Source of the DNA: FW021-bin31 sp964478125
Lineage (GTDB): Bacteria > Bacteroidota > Bacteroidia > Chitinophagales > Chitinophagaceae
Assembly: GCA_964478125.1 (NCBI GenBank)
Contig: CAYZGR010000021.1
Span: forward strand, 1 to 46,564
Length of the DNA stretch: 46,564 bases
Reading direction: 5' to 3'
Part shown: positions 35,003 to 43,284 of the stretch, piece after piece
Position numbering within the stretch: the first letter of the stretch is position 1
Layout: each line of letters opens with the position of its first letter
Program-made: the position numbers and the translations under genes
The notes under the pieces: generated by a model
What the model saw: only the letters and a program-made list of their open reading frames with translations
What the model was told of the DNA's origin: nothing
Databases searched by the model: none

Positions 35003-35383
35003 ATGGATACACAGTTAACATCAGATAACAAACTCAAAAAAATTATTATCATTGGGGATCGTGTCTTGATCAAGCCTGCCAAGCCGAGTGAACGGAGTAA
35101 CGGCGGTCTTTACCTCCCCCCCGGCGTACAGGAAAAAGAAAAAGTACAAAAAGGTTATGTCATTAAAACCGGACCCGGTTTTGTAATCCCTCTTCCGGTT
35201 GAAAACGAAGAGTCCTGGAAGCCCGATGAAGAAAAGATAAAGTATGTGCCATTACAGGCTTCCGAAGGCGACCTGGCGCTCTTTCTGGTCAACGCTGCCA
35301 CAGAGATCAAATATGAAGGTGAAAAATATTATATCGTACCTCATAATGCCATTCTGATGCTGGAAAGGGAAGAAGATCTATAA
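35003..35383 (+). CDS. GroES-family co-chaperone-like protein inside the trp operon
   Basis: 126 residues. The GroES fold is visible: IIGDRVLIKPAKPSERSNGGLYLPPGVQEKEKVQKGYVIKTGPG at the start and YEGEKYYIVPHNAILMLE at the end. It is longer than a canonical GroES (about 95 residues) because of an N-terminal extension and an insertion between the strands (PLPVENEESWKPDEEKIKYVPL). The classical mobile-loop sequence is replaced by PSERSNGGLYLPPGVQ. It is 9 bp after trpB and 27 bp before trpA, so co-expressed. It is not paired with groEL and is probably a paralogue of unknown role. Confidence 0.82.
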   Translation: MDTQLTSDNKLKKIIIIGDRVLIKPAKPSERSNGGLYLPPGVQEKEKVQKGYVIKTGPGFVIPLPVENEESWKPDEEKIKYVPLQASEGDLALFLVNAATEIKYEGEKYYIVPHNAILMLEREEDL

Positions 35384-35410
35384 CCCCCCTCATTCAATAT
35401 ACTTTACCGC

Positions 35411-36181
35411 ATGAACCAGATAAATAAATTATTCAGACAAAAAGAAAGGGCCATTCTGAGTATATACTTTACGGCTGGTTATCCCCATTTACAGGATACG
35501 ACCGCCATTTTAAAAACGCTTCAGGAGGCCCATGCCGATATGGTAGAGATAGGAATGCCTTTTTCCGATCCCCTGGCAGACGGTCCCGTTATACAGGCCA
35601 GCAGTCAACAGGCTTTAAAAAACGGTATGTCGCTCGCGCTCCTTTTTGAACAATTGAAAAACAACCGGGAAGATATTCATATTCCGATCATCCTGATGGG
35701 GTATCTGAATCCCGTGATGCAATTCGGATTGGAGCCATTTTTGAAAGAATGCAAATCTGCAGGTGTGGCAGGCGTCATCTTACCCGATCTCCCGGTAGAT
35801 GAATTTGAGGCACATTATAAGCCCCTCTTCGAGCAATATGGAATCTCCTTTATTTTTCTTGTAACCCCCGAAACAAGTAGTGAAAGGCTAAAACAAATTG
35901 ACGCTTTAAGTAACGGTTTTATTTATGCGGTATCCTCCTCCTCCACAACAGGAAAAGACAAAGACTGGAACCGGCAGGAAAGTTATTTTAAACGATTGAA
36001 GGAAAGCCGGTTAACCAATCCCGTACTGGCGGGTTTCGGTGTAAAAGACAGGGAATCTTTTCAATCCGCCTGCAAATATACCAACGGAGCCATAATAGGA
36101 ACTGCATTTATTAAAGCACTAAAAGGAGATCAGCCTCTGGAAGACCATATCCAAAACTTTATAAATGGTATTATTTCTTAA
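35411..36181 (+). CDS. trpA: Tryptophan synthase alpha chain
   Basis: 256 residues, (beta/alpha)8 barrel. Catalytic Glu and Asp lie in MVEIGMPFSDPLADGPVIQASS. Further motifs: ILMGYLNPVMQFG, GVILPDLPVDEFE, FLVTPETS, IYAVSSSSTTG and AGFGVKDRESF, GAIIGTAFIKAL. It cleaves indole-3-glycerol phosphate and channels indole to TrpB. It is 9 bp from hisH, which suggests transcription continues into the his genes. Confidence 0.96.
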   Translation: MNQINKLFRQKERAILSIYFTAGYPHLQDTTAILKTLQEAHADMVEIGMPFSDPLADGPVIQASSQQALKNGMSLALLFEQLKNNREDIHIPIILMGYLNPVMQFGLEPFLKECKSAGVAGVILPDLPVDEFEAHYKPLFEQYGISFIFLVTPETSSERLKQIDALSNGFIYAVSSSSTTGKDKDWNRQESYFKRLKESRLTNPVLAGFGVKDRESFQSACKYTNGAIIGTAFIKALKGDQPLEDHIQNFINGIIS

Positions 36182-36190
36182 GAAAAAACA

Positions 36191-36838
36191 GTGAACATAG
36201 CACTTATCAAATATAACGCTGGGAACATTCGTTCCGTTTTGTATGCCTTAGAGCGATTGGAGATCGCGGCAACCGTAACCGATGATATAGAACAGATACA
36301 GAAGGCGGATAAAGTTATCTTCCCCGGCGTGGGAGAAGCTTCTTCTGCAATGAAATATTTAAGAATACATAAGTTAGACAAAGTCATTATAAACCTAAAA
36401 CAACCGGTACTGGGCATTTGTCTGGGAATGCAGTTGATGTGCAAACATTCAAAAGAAAATGATGCAGACTGTTTAGGCATATTTGACCTGGAGGTAAAGC
36501 GATTTGGTTCCAGCCCTACTCCGCCCTTTCCCAAAGGACAAAACGTTCCTTCCTCCCTTGAAAAGGTTAGGAAGCCGCTCAAGATCCCTCAAATAGGCTG
36601 GAATAATATTTATCACTTAACCTCTTCCTTGTTTAAGAATGTCGGAGAAAATTCCTTTGTTTATTTTGTACATAGTTATTTTGTGGGGAAAGGTGCGGAT
36701 ACCATTGCCACTGCAGATTACGGATTGGAATACAGCGCTGCCATTCATAAAGATAATTTTTATGCCGTGCAGTTCCATCCGGAGAAATCGGCGACAGCAG
36801 GGCAACAGATCATTAAGAACTTTATAGAAATTATTTAA
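36191..36838 (+). CDS. hisH: Imidazole glycerol phosphate synthase, glutaminase subunit (with insertion)
   Basis: 215 residues from a GTG at 36191. Motifs: IKYNAGNIRSVLYALERL, VIFPGVGEASSAM, the catalytic Cys in PVLGICLGMQLM, IPQIGWNNI, and the His-Glu pair in AVQFHPEKSA. Between EVKRF and KIPQIGWN there is an unusual proline- and lysine-rich stretch of about 22 residues (GSSPTPPFPKGQNVP and on), which normal HisH lacks. The DNA there has hairpin-forming segments, so a small palindromic insert is possible. HisH feeds ammonia to HisF. Confidence 0.93.
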   Translation: MNIALIKYNAGNIRSVLYALERLEIAATVTDDIEQIQKADKVIFPGVGEASSAMKYLRIHKLDKVIINLKQPVLGICLGMQLMCKHSKENDADCLGIFDLEVKRFGSSPTPPFPKGQNVPSSLEKVRKPLKIPQIGWNNIYHLTSSLFKNVGENSFVYFVHSYFVGKGADTIATADYGLEYSAAIHKDNFYAVQFHPEKSATAGQQIIKNFIEII

Positions 36839-36871
36839 ATCAATGAGAGCCGCTTTATGATGCTCCATCAC

Positions 36872-36912
36872 CCTCTTTTTTACTTTTATTTTTTACTTTT
36901 TACTTTTATCTT
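36872..36912. repeat. Low-complexity T-rich tract between hisH and hisA
   Basis: Tandem variants of TTTTTACTTTTA occur in this 82-bp gap (CTTTTTTACTTTTATTTTTTACTTTTTACTTTTATC split over 36872-36912). It may have arisen by slippage. No hairpin or promoter is evident. Confidence 0.45.
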
Positions 36913-36920
36913 AAACCCAT

Positions 36921-37625
36921 ATGATCCTCATTCCCGCCATAGATCTCATAGACGGCAAATGCGTTCGGCTCACGCAAGGCGACTATGCCCGAAAAAAGAT
37001 CTACAATGCAAACCCGCTGGAGGTGGCTAAAAAATTTGAAGACGCGGGATTAACCCGCTTACATCTGGTGGATCTGGATGGCGCTAAAGCCGGTAAAGTA
37101 GTAAATCAAAAAGTATTAGAGACCCTGGCTGCCCGTACCCGTCTCACCATTGACTTTGGCGGCGGAATAAAAACGGATCAGGATATAGAACGCGTTTTTA
37201 ACGCCGGCGCTTCCATTGCAACTATCGGAAGTATGGCCGTTAAAAAACCACAAATATTTTACAACTGGATAGCCCGGTATGGCGGTGAAAAAATTTTATT
37301 GGGGGCAGATGTCAAAAATGGGAAAATAGCAATTCATGGCTGGATGGAACAAACTGCAATTACTATTTACGATTTCCTGGAAGAAAATATCCGGCACGGT
37401 TTAAAACAAGTCTTTTGTACCGACATCTCCAAGGACGGGCTTTTAGCCGGGCCCTCAATCGAATTGTACAAACATATCCTTTCCCGCTTTCCGCAACTAC
37501 ATTTTATTGCAAGCGGCGGAGTAAGTTCTAATGAAGATTTAAAAACATTGGAAGCCATCGGGTGCCGCGGGGCCATTGTGGGGAAGGCTTTATATGAGGG
37601 TAGAATTAAGATTTCCGGACTTTGA
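36921..37625 (+). CDS. hisA: Phosphoribosylformimino-5-aminoimidazole carboxamide ribotide isomerase
   Basis: 234 residues, (beta/alpha)8 barrel. Catalytic Asp 8 in ILIPAIDLIDGKCVRLTQGDYA and the second catalytic Asp in FCTDISKDGLLAGPSIELY. The phosphate-binding segments are DFGGGIKTDQDIE and ASGGVSSNEDL. It performs the fourth step of His synthesis. TrpF is present separately, so this is not a PriA-type dual enzyme. Confidence 0.96.
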   Translation: MILIPAIDLIDGKCVRLTQGDYARKKIYNANPLEVAKKFEDAGLTRLHLVDLDGAKAGKVVNQKVLETLAARTRLTIDFGGGIKTDQDIERVFNAGASIATIGSMAVKKPQIFYNWIARYGGEKILLGADVKNGKIAIHGWMEQTAITIYDFLEENIRHGLKQVFCTDISKDGLLAGPSIELYKHILSRFPQLHFIASGGVSSNEDLKTLEAIGCRGAIVGKALYEGRIKISGL

Positions 37626-37748
37626 TTTCATTATTTTACAAAAAATTAAATATGGAGCGTCACAGAAGCTTTACAGAGGACTGCAAAATTTAACGACTGT
37701 GATTTCTCATGTCTTTTCTGAAAATTCGAGATTAAAAACAAGAAATAC

Positions 37749-38504
37749 ATGTTGACCAAACGCATCATTCCCTGCCTTGACATCAAAAACGGCCGTACGG
37801 TCAAAGGCATTAATTTTGAAAATATACGGGATGCCGGCGACCCGGTAGAACTGGGAGCCTTATATGCACAACAGGGTGCCGATGAACTCGTATTTCTGGA
37901 TATTACCGCTACCCATGAAAAGCGAAAAACTTTATCAGAACTGGTGAACCGCATTGCACGCAACATCAATATACCTTTTACCGTCGGCGGTGGGATCAGC
38001 TCTGTGGCAGATGTCCAGGTCCTGCTGGATGCAGGAGCTGATAAAATTTCTGTTAACACCTCGGCCTTTAAAAGACCGGAATTGGTTAAAGAACTGGCAG
38101 ATGCCTTCGGAAGTCAATGTGTAGTTGTGGCCATTGATACCAAGTTTGAAAACGGGGATTGGTACGTTTATTTAAATGGCGGACGAGTAAAGACCGGGAG
38201 CAGGGCGATAGACTGGGGAAAAGATGCCGTTGAAAAAGGGGCTGGAGAGATACTGCTTACATCCATGAACAATGATGGCACCAAAAATGGCTTTGCCCTG
38301 GATATCACAAAGCAATTTGCCGATGAGCTGCCTATTCCGGTTATTGCTTCCGGTGGCGCCGGTAACATGAAACATTTCTCAGAAGTATTTAAAGAAGCGC
38401 ATGCCGATGCCGCTCTTGCTGCCAGCATTTTTCACTTTAAAGAGATAGAGATTCCTTTGCTGAAGGAATATCTTAATGAAGAAGGGATTTCCATAAGACT
38501 ATAA
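37749..38504 (+). CDS. hisF: Imidazole glycerol phosphate synthase, cyclase subunit
   Basis: 251 residues. Catalytic Asp 11 lies in LTKRIIPCLDIKNGRTVKGINF, and the second Asp in CVVVAIDTKFENGDWYV. Phosphate loops: FTVGGGISSVADV and VIASGGAGNMKHF. It forms IGP and AICAR with HisH. It is the last gene of the cluster; the hisI/hisE genes that commonly follow are absent, and the next gene is convergent after a gap of 2 bp. The 123-bp gap before hisF shows no feature. Confidence 0.97.
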   Translation: MLTKRIIPCLDIKNGRTVKGINFENIRDAGDPVELGALYAQQGADELVFLDITATHEKRKTLSELVNRIARNINIPFTVGGGISSVADVQVLLDAGADKISVNTSAFKRPELVKELADAFGSQCVVVAIDTKFENGDWYVYLNGGRVKTGSRAIDWGKDAVEKGAGEILLTSMNNDGTKNGFALDITKQFADELPIPVIASGGAGNMKHFSEVFKEAHADAALAASIFHFKEIEIPLLKEYLNEEGISIRL

Positions 38505-38506
38505 TC

Positions 38507-39277
38507 TTAATGGAAGTAAACGGCCTCAAATTTTGCAAGGGGAGTTTTACCGGAAAACAAGGTCATCTCCTCTCCCACCACCGAATAATGATCGGTCTTC
38601 CCCAACACTTTTTTAAATGCGTCTTCCAACTTCAGATCGGGACAGGCCATCAGGGTGCCGGCAATTTTTGAAAATTTAATACCATTGCCGTCTTCCAGCT
38701 TGTAAGAACCCATAATATTATTGCAGCCTGCATTACCAAAAAAACGAGAGTCTTTATCTTTTAAAACCAGATGGGGTTCTTTATGAAAGCTGCTGTCTAC
38801 AGTTACCTTTTCACCACTTAAAGACACCAGTTTCCAGTAGGTTTCTTTTAGGCGCCCTTCCATTTTATTCAAGAGATAATGTTTGGCAAGACTCCCTGTT
38901 ATTTTATTTCCGTCCCGGTCCAGTTGGGTAAGTTGATTTTCGCCTACAAAATATTTATTCCCATTCTCCAGTGTAATGACCTGTCCTTTTTTATCCCAGG
39001 TAAATTTCCCCGAATCCAGGAAAGTATTTTGTTCATTGGCGCCCAGATATCTTGTTTGGAGAAGATAATCACTATCGTCTAATAACTGTAGTGTAGTTTG
39101 CATTCCCTCACAATCTGCACAGGGCAATATCCCTCTGTAAGCGCCCTTCCAGTCCAACGAATTTTGACTGCTATGGCCGTCTCTTACCACACTTTTAGTA
39201 GCTTTCGAAGAAGGTCCACAGGAAGCAAGCCCCATCACGATAAGAAGCGTTAGTAAAGATAAGATCGTATTTTTCAT
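38507..39277 (-). CDS. Lipoprotein with NlpE N-terminal-like and META domains
   Basis: 256 residues. The lipoprotein signal has the lipobox LASC (Cys about residue 20). The N-terminal half resembles the NlpE domain (DWKGAYRGILPCADCEGMQTTLQL with CxxC, then YLLQTRYLG ... DSGKFTWDKKGQVITLENGNKYF). The C-terminal half is a META/HslJ domain (YWKLVSLSGEKV, PHLVLKDKDSRFFGNAGCNNIMGSYKLEDGNGIKFSKIAGTLMACP). Both families are linked to envelope or metal stress. The gene is convergent with hisF. Confidence 0.88.
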   Translation of the reverse strand: MKNTILSLLTLLIVMGLASCGPSSKATKSVVRDGHSSQNSLDWKGAYRGILPCADCEGMQTTLQLLDDSDYLLQTRYLGANEQNTFLDSGKFTWDKKGQVITLENGNKYFVGENQLTQLDRDGNKITGSLAKHYLLNKMEGRLKETYWKLVSLSGEKVTVDSSFHKEPHLVLKDKDSRFFGNAGCNNIMGSYKLEDGNGIKFSKIAGTLMACPDLKLEDAFKKVLGKTDHYSVVGEEMTLFSGKTPLAKFEAVYFH

Positions 39278-39351
39278 TCTCTTGTACTTTGATCATCATA
39301 CCGGAGCATTTACATAATCCATGCCAAATCTCTTAAATGGATTTCATTGGT

Positions 39352-39359
39352 TACCTTTG
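39352..39359 (+). promoter_or_regulatory. Likely promoter -7 element of pheS
   Basis: TACCTTTG matches the TAnnTTTG element and is 6 nt from the pheS ATG at 39366. It lies inside the longer in-frame extension (from 39321), which argues that the extension is not translated. No good TTG is seen at -33. Confidence 0.55.
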
Positions 39360-39365
39360 CAACAT

Positions 39366-40400
39366 ATGGAGGATATAATACAGCAACTCGGCACCTTTCG
39401 GGAGGAAGTGCGCGCCTTCTCGCCCAAAAACCGGGAAGAACTGGAGGCCTTCAGGATCCGGTTCCTGGGAAGTAAAGGCCTTATAAGATCTTTATTTACA
39501 GAAATGCGTCAGGTGCCCAACGAACAAAAAAAGCAGTTAGGGAAAACACTGAACGATTTCAAAAATTTTACCGAAAAAAAATTTGAAGAGGCCAAAGAAA
39601 GTCTTTCCGAATCAGAGGCCGGAGAAGCGCAATTTACAGATCTTACCCTGCCGGCAGCGCCTCATCTCCTTGGCAGCCGCCATCCCATAAGCATTGTACG
39701 GAAACAAATTATCAGCATTTTTGAGAAAGTGGGATTCAGCATTGCAGAAGGCCCCGAGATGGAAGACGACTGGCATAATTTCACTGCTTTAAATCTGCCG
39801 CCGGACCATCCCGCCCGCGACATGCAGGACACTTTTTATCTGAAGCGCAATCCCGATAAAGTATTGCGTACCCATACCTCCTCCGTACAGGTTCGCGTTA
39901 TGGAAGAAGGAAAATTACCCATCCGCATTATCTGCCCGGGCCGTGTATTTCGTAACGAGACCATTTCTGCCCGCGCACATTGCTTTTTCCATCAGGTGGA
40001 AGGCTTATATATTGATGATCAGGTATCCTTTGCCGATCTCAAACAAACGCTTTATTACTTTGTAAAAGAAATGTTTGGAAGCCATACCGGTATTCGTTTC
40101 CGGCCCTCTTATTTCCCGTTTACGGAACCCAGCGCCGAAATGGACATCAGCTGTCTGATCTGTGGAGGAAAAGGTTGTGCAGTATGCAAACATACCGGAT
40201 GGGTAGAGATTCTCGGCTGTGGAATGGTACATCCCCACGTATTGCAAAATTGTAAAATTGATCCCGATAAGTATACCGGTTTTGCATTTGGAATGGGTAT
40301 TGAACGTATTGCCATGTTGAAATATCAGATCAAAGACCTCCGGCTGTTTTCGGAAAATGACATTCGCTTCCTCAAACAATTTGCGGGAGCGGATCTTTAG
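39366..40400 (+). CDS. pheS: Phenylalanine-tRNA ligase alpha subunit
   Basis: 344 residues from the ATG at 39366. The N-terminal coiled-coil domain (about 1-90, FRIRFLGSKGLIRSLFTEM) is followed by the class II synthetase core: GSRHPISIVRKQIISIFEKVGF, EGPEMEDDWHNFTALNLPPDHPARDMQDTFYL, RTHTSSVQVRVM, motif 2 region RVFRNETISARAHCFFHQVEGL, FRPSYFPFTEPSAEMDI, a CxxCxGxGCxxC cluster, and motif 3 FAFGMGIERIAML. It charges tRNA-Phe together with PheT, which is not in this window. Confidence 0.96.
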   Translation: MEDIIQQLGTFREEVRAFSPKNREELEAFRIRFLGSKGLIRSLFTEMRQVPNEQKKQLGKTLNDFKNFTEKKFEEAKESLSESEAGEAQFTDLTLPAAPHLLGSRHPISIVRKQIISIFEKVGFSIAEGPEMEDDWHNFTALNLPPDHPARDMQDTFYLKRNPDKVLRTHTSSVQVRVMEEGKLPIRIICPGRVFRNETISARAHCFFHQVEGLYIDDQVSFADLKQTLYYFVKEMFGSHTGIRFRPSYFPFTEPSAEMDISCLICGGKGCAVCKHTGWVEILGCGMVHPHVLQNCKIDPDKYTGFAFGMGIERIAMLKYQIKDLRLFSENDIRFLKQFAGADL

Positions 40401-40417
40401 TCAATAAAACAATTGTT

Positions 40418-41404
40418 ATGGTTCTTGTTACCGGTGGTACAGGATTCTTAGGCGCCCATCTTTTAGAAAGACTGCTGCAATCAGGAGAGGATGTCCGCTG
40501 TATCCATCGGGGCCGGCCTTTTAAATACCTGCATCAAAAATTAATTTCCCGGATAGAATGGGTAAAGGGCGATATACTGGATGTCGTATCCCTGGATCAG
40601 GCCATGCAGGGTATCACATATGTATATCATTGTGCCGGAAACGTCTCCTTTGATCCAAAAGAAAAAGAAGCCTTATATAAAATCAACGTGGAAGGGACTG
40701 CCAATGTAGTCAACTCCTGTATTGATCATCATGTAAAAAAACTGATACATGTCAGCTCCGTCGCCGCATTAGGAAGATCCAAATTAAATAAGGCCATTGA
40801 TGAAAATACCGACTGGGATGAGCACCCTAACAATACGGCTTATGCCAGGAGCAAATATCAGGCGGAAATGGAAGTGTGGAGAGGAGCCGGAGAAGGACTT
40901 CCCATGGTAATCGTGAACCCCACAATCTTCCTGGGGCCTTCTTTATATTGGAAAGAAGGAGCGCCCAAACTGATCAAAAATATTGCAGACGGGTTTAATT
41001 ACTATACCTCCGGAGTTAACGGATTTACAGACGTCAGGGATGTGGCTTCCCTCATGATAAGGCTAATGAACTCCTCCGTTTACAACGAGCGTTTCATAAT
41101 AAATACAGATAACTGGTCTTATGAGAAACTATTTCTCACCATTAAGGATAAATTAGGAATGAACACTTCTTTTAAACATGCAGGCCCGTTCCTCAGCGGG
41201 TTGGTCTGGAGGGCCGCATGGCTAAAATCCGAGGTTACGGGACAAAAGCAACTTATCACTAAAGAGACGGCAAAAACAGCCTCACAAAAAGTATATTACA
41301 GCAATAATAAAATATTACAACAATTCCCGGATTTTTGTTTTATCCCTTTGGAGACCGCCATCGCTGATGCCACCCATGCTTTTTTAATGCAAAAGAACAG
41401 ATAA
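40418..41404 (+). CDS. NAD-dependent epimerase/dehydratase family protein (extended SDR)
   Basis: 328 residues. The N-terminal Rossmann motif is MVLVTGGTGFLGAHLLERLL. Catalytic residues are in VHVSSVAALG and YARSKYQAE (YxxxK). VYHCAGNVSF and INVEGTANVV are typical of extended SDRs, and the sequence resembles the dihydroflavonol-4-reductase/HpnA-like group. The substrate is unknown. It lies 18 bp after pheS, so it may be co-transcribed. It is convergent with a lipoprotein gene, with a gap of 1 bp. Confidence 0.88.
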   Translation: MVLVTGGTGFLGAHLLERLLQSGEDVRCIHRGRPFKYLHQKLISRIEWVKGDILDVVSLDQAMQGITYVYHCAGNVSFDPKEKEALYKINVEGTANVVNSCIDHHVKKLIHVSSVAALGRSKLNKAIDENTDWDEHPNNTAYARSKYQAEMEVWRGAGEGLPMVIVNPTIFLGPSLYWKEGAPKLIKNIADGFNYYTSGVNGFTDVRDVASLMIRLMNSSVYNERFIINTDNWSYEKLFLTIKDKLGMNTSFKHAGPFLSGLVWRAAWLKSEVTGQKQLITKETAKTASQKVYYSNNKILQQFPDFCFIPLETAIADATHAFLMQKNR

Positions 41405-41405
41405 C

Positions 41406-42089
41406 TTATTTCAGAAGCAAGGCTGAAATAGCGCCGGCTATCGCATATTTCACCTCCGGGCTAAGCCCCGGCTCCATCCAAACATATTTTCGCCTGCCGT
41501 TGACTTGAACTGCCGCTACAGGAATGCCTCTTAGCTGGAATTCATAAGTAAGCTCATCATAACTATGGTGACCCGACCGGTCATTGGCATGTACATCAAT
41601 AATATCGTTGGAGGAACGCAATGCCCCTATCACGGCATCTTTTGATAACTCTTCATAAGAGGGATTTTTTAAAAGCAACTCCCAATTATTCAGATTGTTA
41701 GCAGTACTGCCGCTTATCCACGCATAAAACACTTTTGTTATACCCGCATCATAAAAAGAAGAAGGCAATTCTTTACCGCTTAAAGACGCCTTATCGGTAT
41801 AGAGCGCCTGTACCTTTACCAGAGGCGTTTCTTTTTCAGAAAGTGTAAAATGGAAAGGCTGTTCCCGTTTGCTGAATGAAATAATACGCTTATCCACTCC
41901 ATCCTTCATACTATTAGTAGTAAAATCTCCAAAAACAGCCCGGGACGATGAAAATAATCCTTTCTTCACTTTTACTTTTTCCCGGTTATGTTTATTGTAT
42001 AAAGTATCAACAGCATTTTTTTTGAGGGTGCCGCATGATGCAAAAGACAAAAATAAAACAGCGGCCATAACATAGCTTATCTTTTTCAT
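41406..42089 (-). CDS. Lipoprotein of unknown function
   Basis: 227 residues from the ATG at 42089, chosen over the upstream in-frame start (42152, inside the LpxD-like gene) because it gives a proper lipoprotein signal (MKKISYVMAAVLFLSFASCGTL). The rest has no family I recognise; WELLLKNPSYEELSKDAVIGALRSSND and YDELTYEFQLRGIPVAAVQVNGRRKYVW are its more structured parts. It is just downstream of the LpxD-like gene. Its end forms a hairpin (TATTTCAG/CTGAAATA, 41407-41430) shared with the convergent SDR gene. Confidence 0.8.
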   Translation of the reverse strand: MKKISYVMAAVLFLSFASCGTLKKNAVDTLYNKHNREKVKVKKGLFSSSRAVFGDFTTNSMKDGVDKRIISFSKREQPFHFTLSEKETPLVKVQALYTDKASLSGKELPSSFYDAGITKVFYAWISGSTANNLNNWELLLKNPSYEELSKDAVIGALRSSNDIIDVHANDRSGHHSYDELTYEFQLRGIPVAAVQVNGRRKYVWMEPGLSPEVKYAIAGAISALLLK

Positions 42090-42103
42090 AGACGTATTTT
42101 TAT

Positions 42104-43048
42104 TTACAGGTTCTTTACTTTCTCCCAGATCTCCGGAATGCGTTTTACCCAAGCCAGTTCTCTGCGTTTATAACGGGCTTCTTCTGCAGGATAACCAAAA
42201 TAAACCTTCCCTCCCTTGAGAGAGGAGGGAACTCCTGTCTGCGCAAGTACTACGGCATTGGAGCCGATAACCAGGTCTTTCGATACGCCCACCTGCCCCC
42301 ATAGGGTAACATTATCTTCAATGATTGCGGCGCCTCCGATACCTACCTGTGCTGCAAAAAGGCAATTCTTTCCAATAACGGTATCATGGCCTACATGAAC
42401 CATATTATCCAATTTAGATCCCCCCCCGATGATCGTATCTCCACTTACGCCGCGATCAATGGTACAACCCGCTCCGAATTCTACATGATCTTTTACAATT
42501 ACCCTGCCACAACTTTCTAATTTATCATGAACCCATTCCCGGTCTCCTCTCTTTTTAAAATAAAAAGCATCCGCACCTATCACCGTTCCCGAATGGATAA
42601 TTACGTGGTCGCCAATAACAGTATGATCATAGATAGTCACATTGGGATGGATTATACAATGAGCCCCAATCCGTACCTGATCTCCGATATATACATGGGG
42701 TTGAATTATCGTGTTTTCTCCTATTACAGCCGTATCGGCAATCATTTTTTCTGAAGGCGTAAAGGGATGGAAATGTTTAACCAGGCTAACATAGCTGCTA
42801 AACGGATCTGCTGTAACAAGCAAAATTTTATCCTCGGGACAAGCCACTTCTTTATCAATAATAATTACCGTAGCGCTGGAATTCAAACTTTTATCATAAT
42901 ACTTTTCAAGGTCCACAAAGGTTATATCGCCTGGTTCCACCTTATGAATTTCATTGATTCCGGTCGCTTTAAAATCAGGATCGCCTATCGTACGCGCCTG
43001 AATAAAATCAGCAATCCAGGATACCGGAACAGGATTTTCAAATTTCAT
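42104..43048 (-). CDS. LpxD-like UDP-3-O-acylglucosamine N-acyltransferase
   Basis: 314 residues. The N-terminal uridine-binding-like domain (about 1-95) contains GINEIHKVEPGDITFVDLEKYYDKSLNSSATVIII. It is followed by a left-handed beta-helix of hexapeptide repeats (IIQPHVYIGDQVRIGAHCIIHPNVTIYDHTVIGD) and the histidine-bearing HVGHDTVIGKNC, where the catalytic base of LpxD sits. It adds a hydroxyacyl chain in lipid A synthesis. It is slightly shorter than E. coli LpxD (341 aa). Bacteroidota often carry two lpxD-type genes, so it may be a paralogue. Confidence 0.87.
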   Translation of the reverse strand: MKFENPVPVSWIADFIQARTIGDPDFKATGINEIHKVEPGDITFVDLEKYYDKSLNSSATVIIIDKEVACPEDKILLVTADPFSSYVSLVKHFHPFTPSEKMIADTAVIGENTIIQPHVYIGDQVRIGAHCIIHPNVTIYDHTVIGDHVIIHSGTVIGADAFYFKKRGDREWVHDKLESCGRVIVKDHVEFGAGCTIDRGVSGDTIIGGGSKLDNMVHVGHDTVIGKNCLFAAQVGIGGAAIIEDNVTLWGQVGVSKDLVIGSNAVVLAQTGVPSSLKGGKVYFGYPAEEARYKRRELAWVKRIPEIWEKVKNL

Positions 43049-43284
43049 AACATTAGATTTAACGGTGCAAATGTAGCATTAAAAATATTTTATTTTTTTG
43101 TTTATTAGTGAATATACAAGCATAAATTATAACCGGTTTTGCGTCTCGAAATCAAAAGTTATTCACCATAAATAACAAAATGTGCAAAAAAAAACAAAGA
43201 TTTTTTTTATTTGTCTTAAATTTCTTTTTAATATTGTGAAGAGAAACGACGTTTCTTTACTTACTAACCCATTAAATTGACAAG
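43049..43284. other. Divergent region before yicC, possible small transcript
   Basis: Between the LpxD-like gene and the terminator at 43285 lies an AT-rich region. A TAATATTG (43229-43236) resembles a -7 element. A hairpin AGAAAC-GAC-GTTTCT (43242-43256) and a GTG-started 14-codon frame (MKRNDVSLLTNPLN, 43236-43280) follow. This could be a short leader or small RNA ended by the terminator. No family is recognised. Confidence 0.35.

Noticed and set aside
42200..42235. Palindrome CCCTCC...GGAGGG in the LpxD-like gene as an inserted element
   Set aside because: The codons read through as the normal LpxD segment (SLKGGKVYFGYP) without added residues, so it is part of the ordinary coding sequence.
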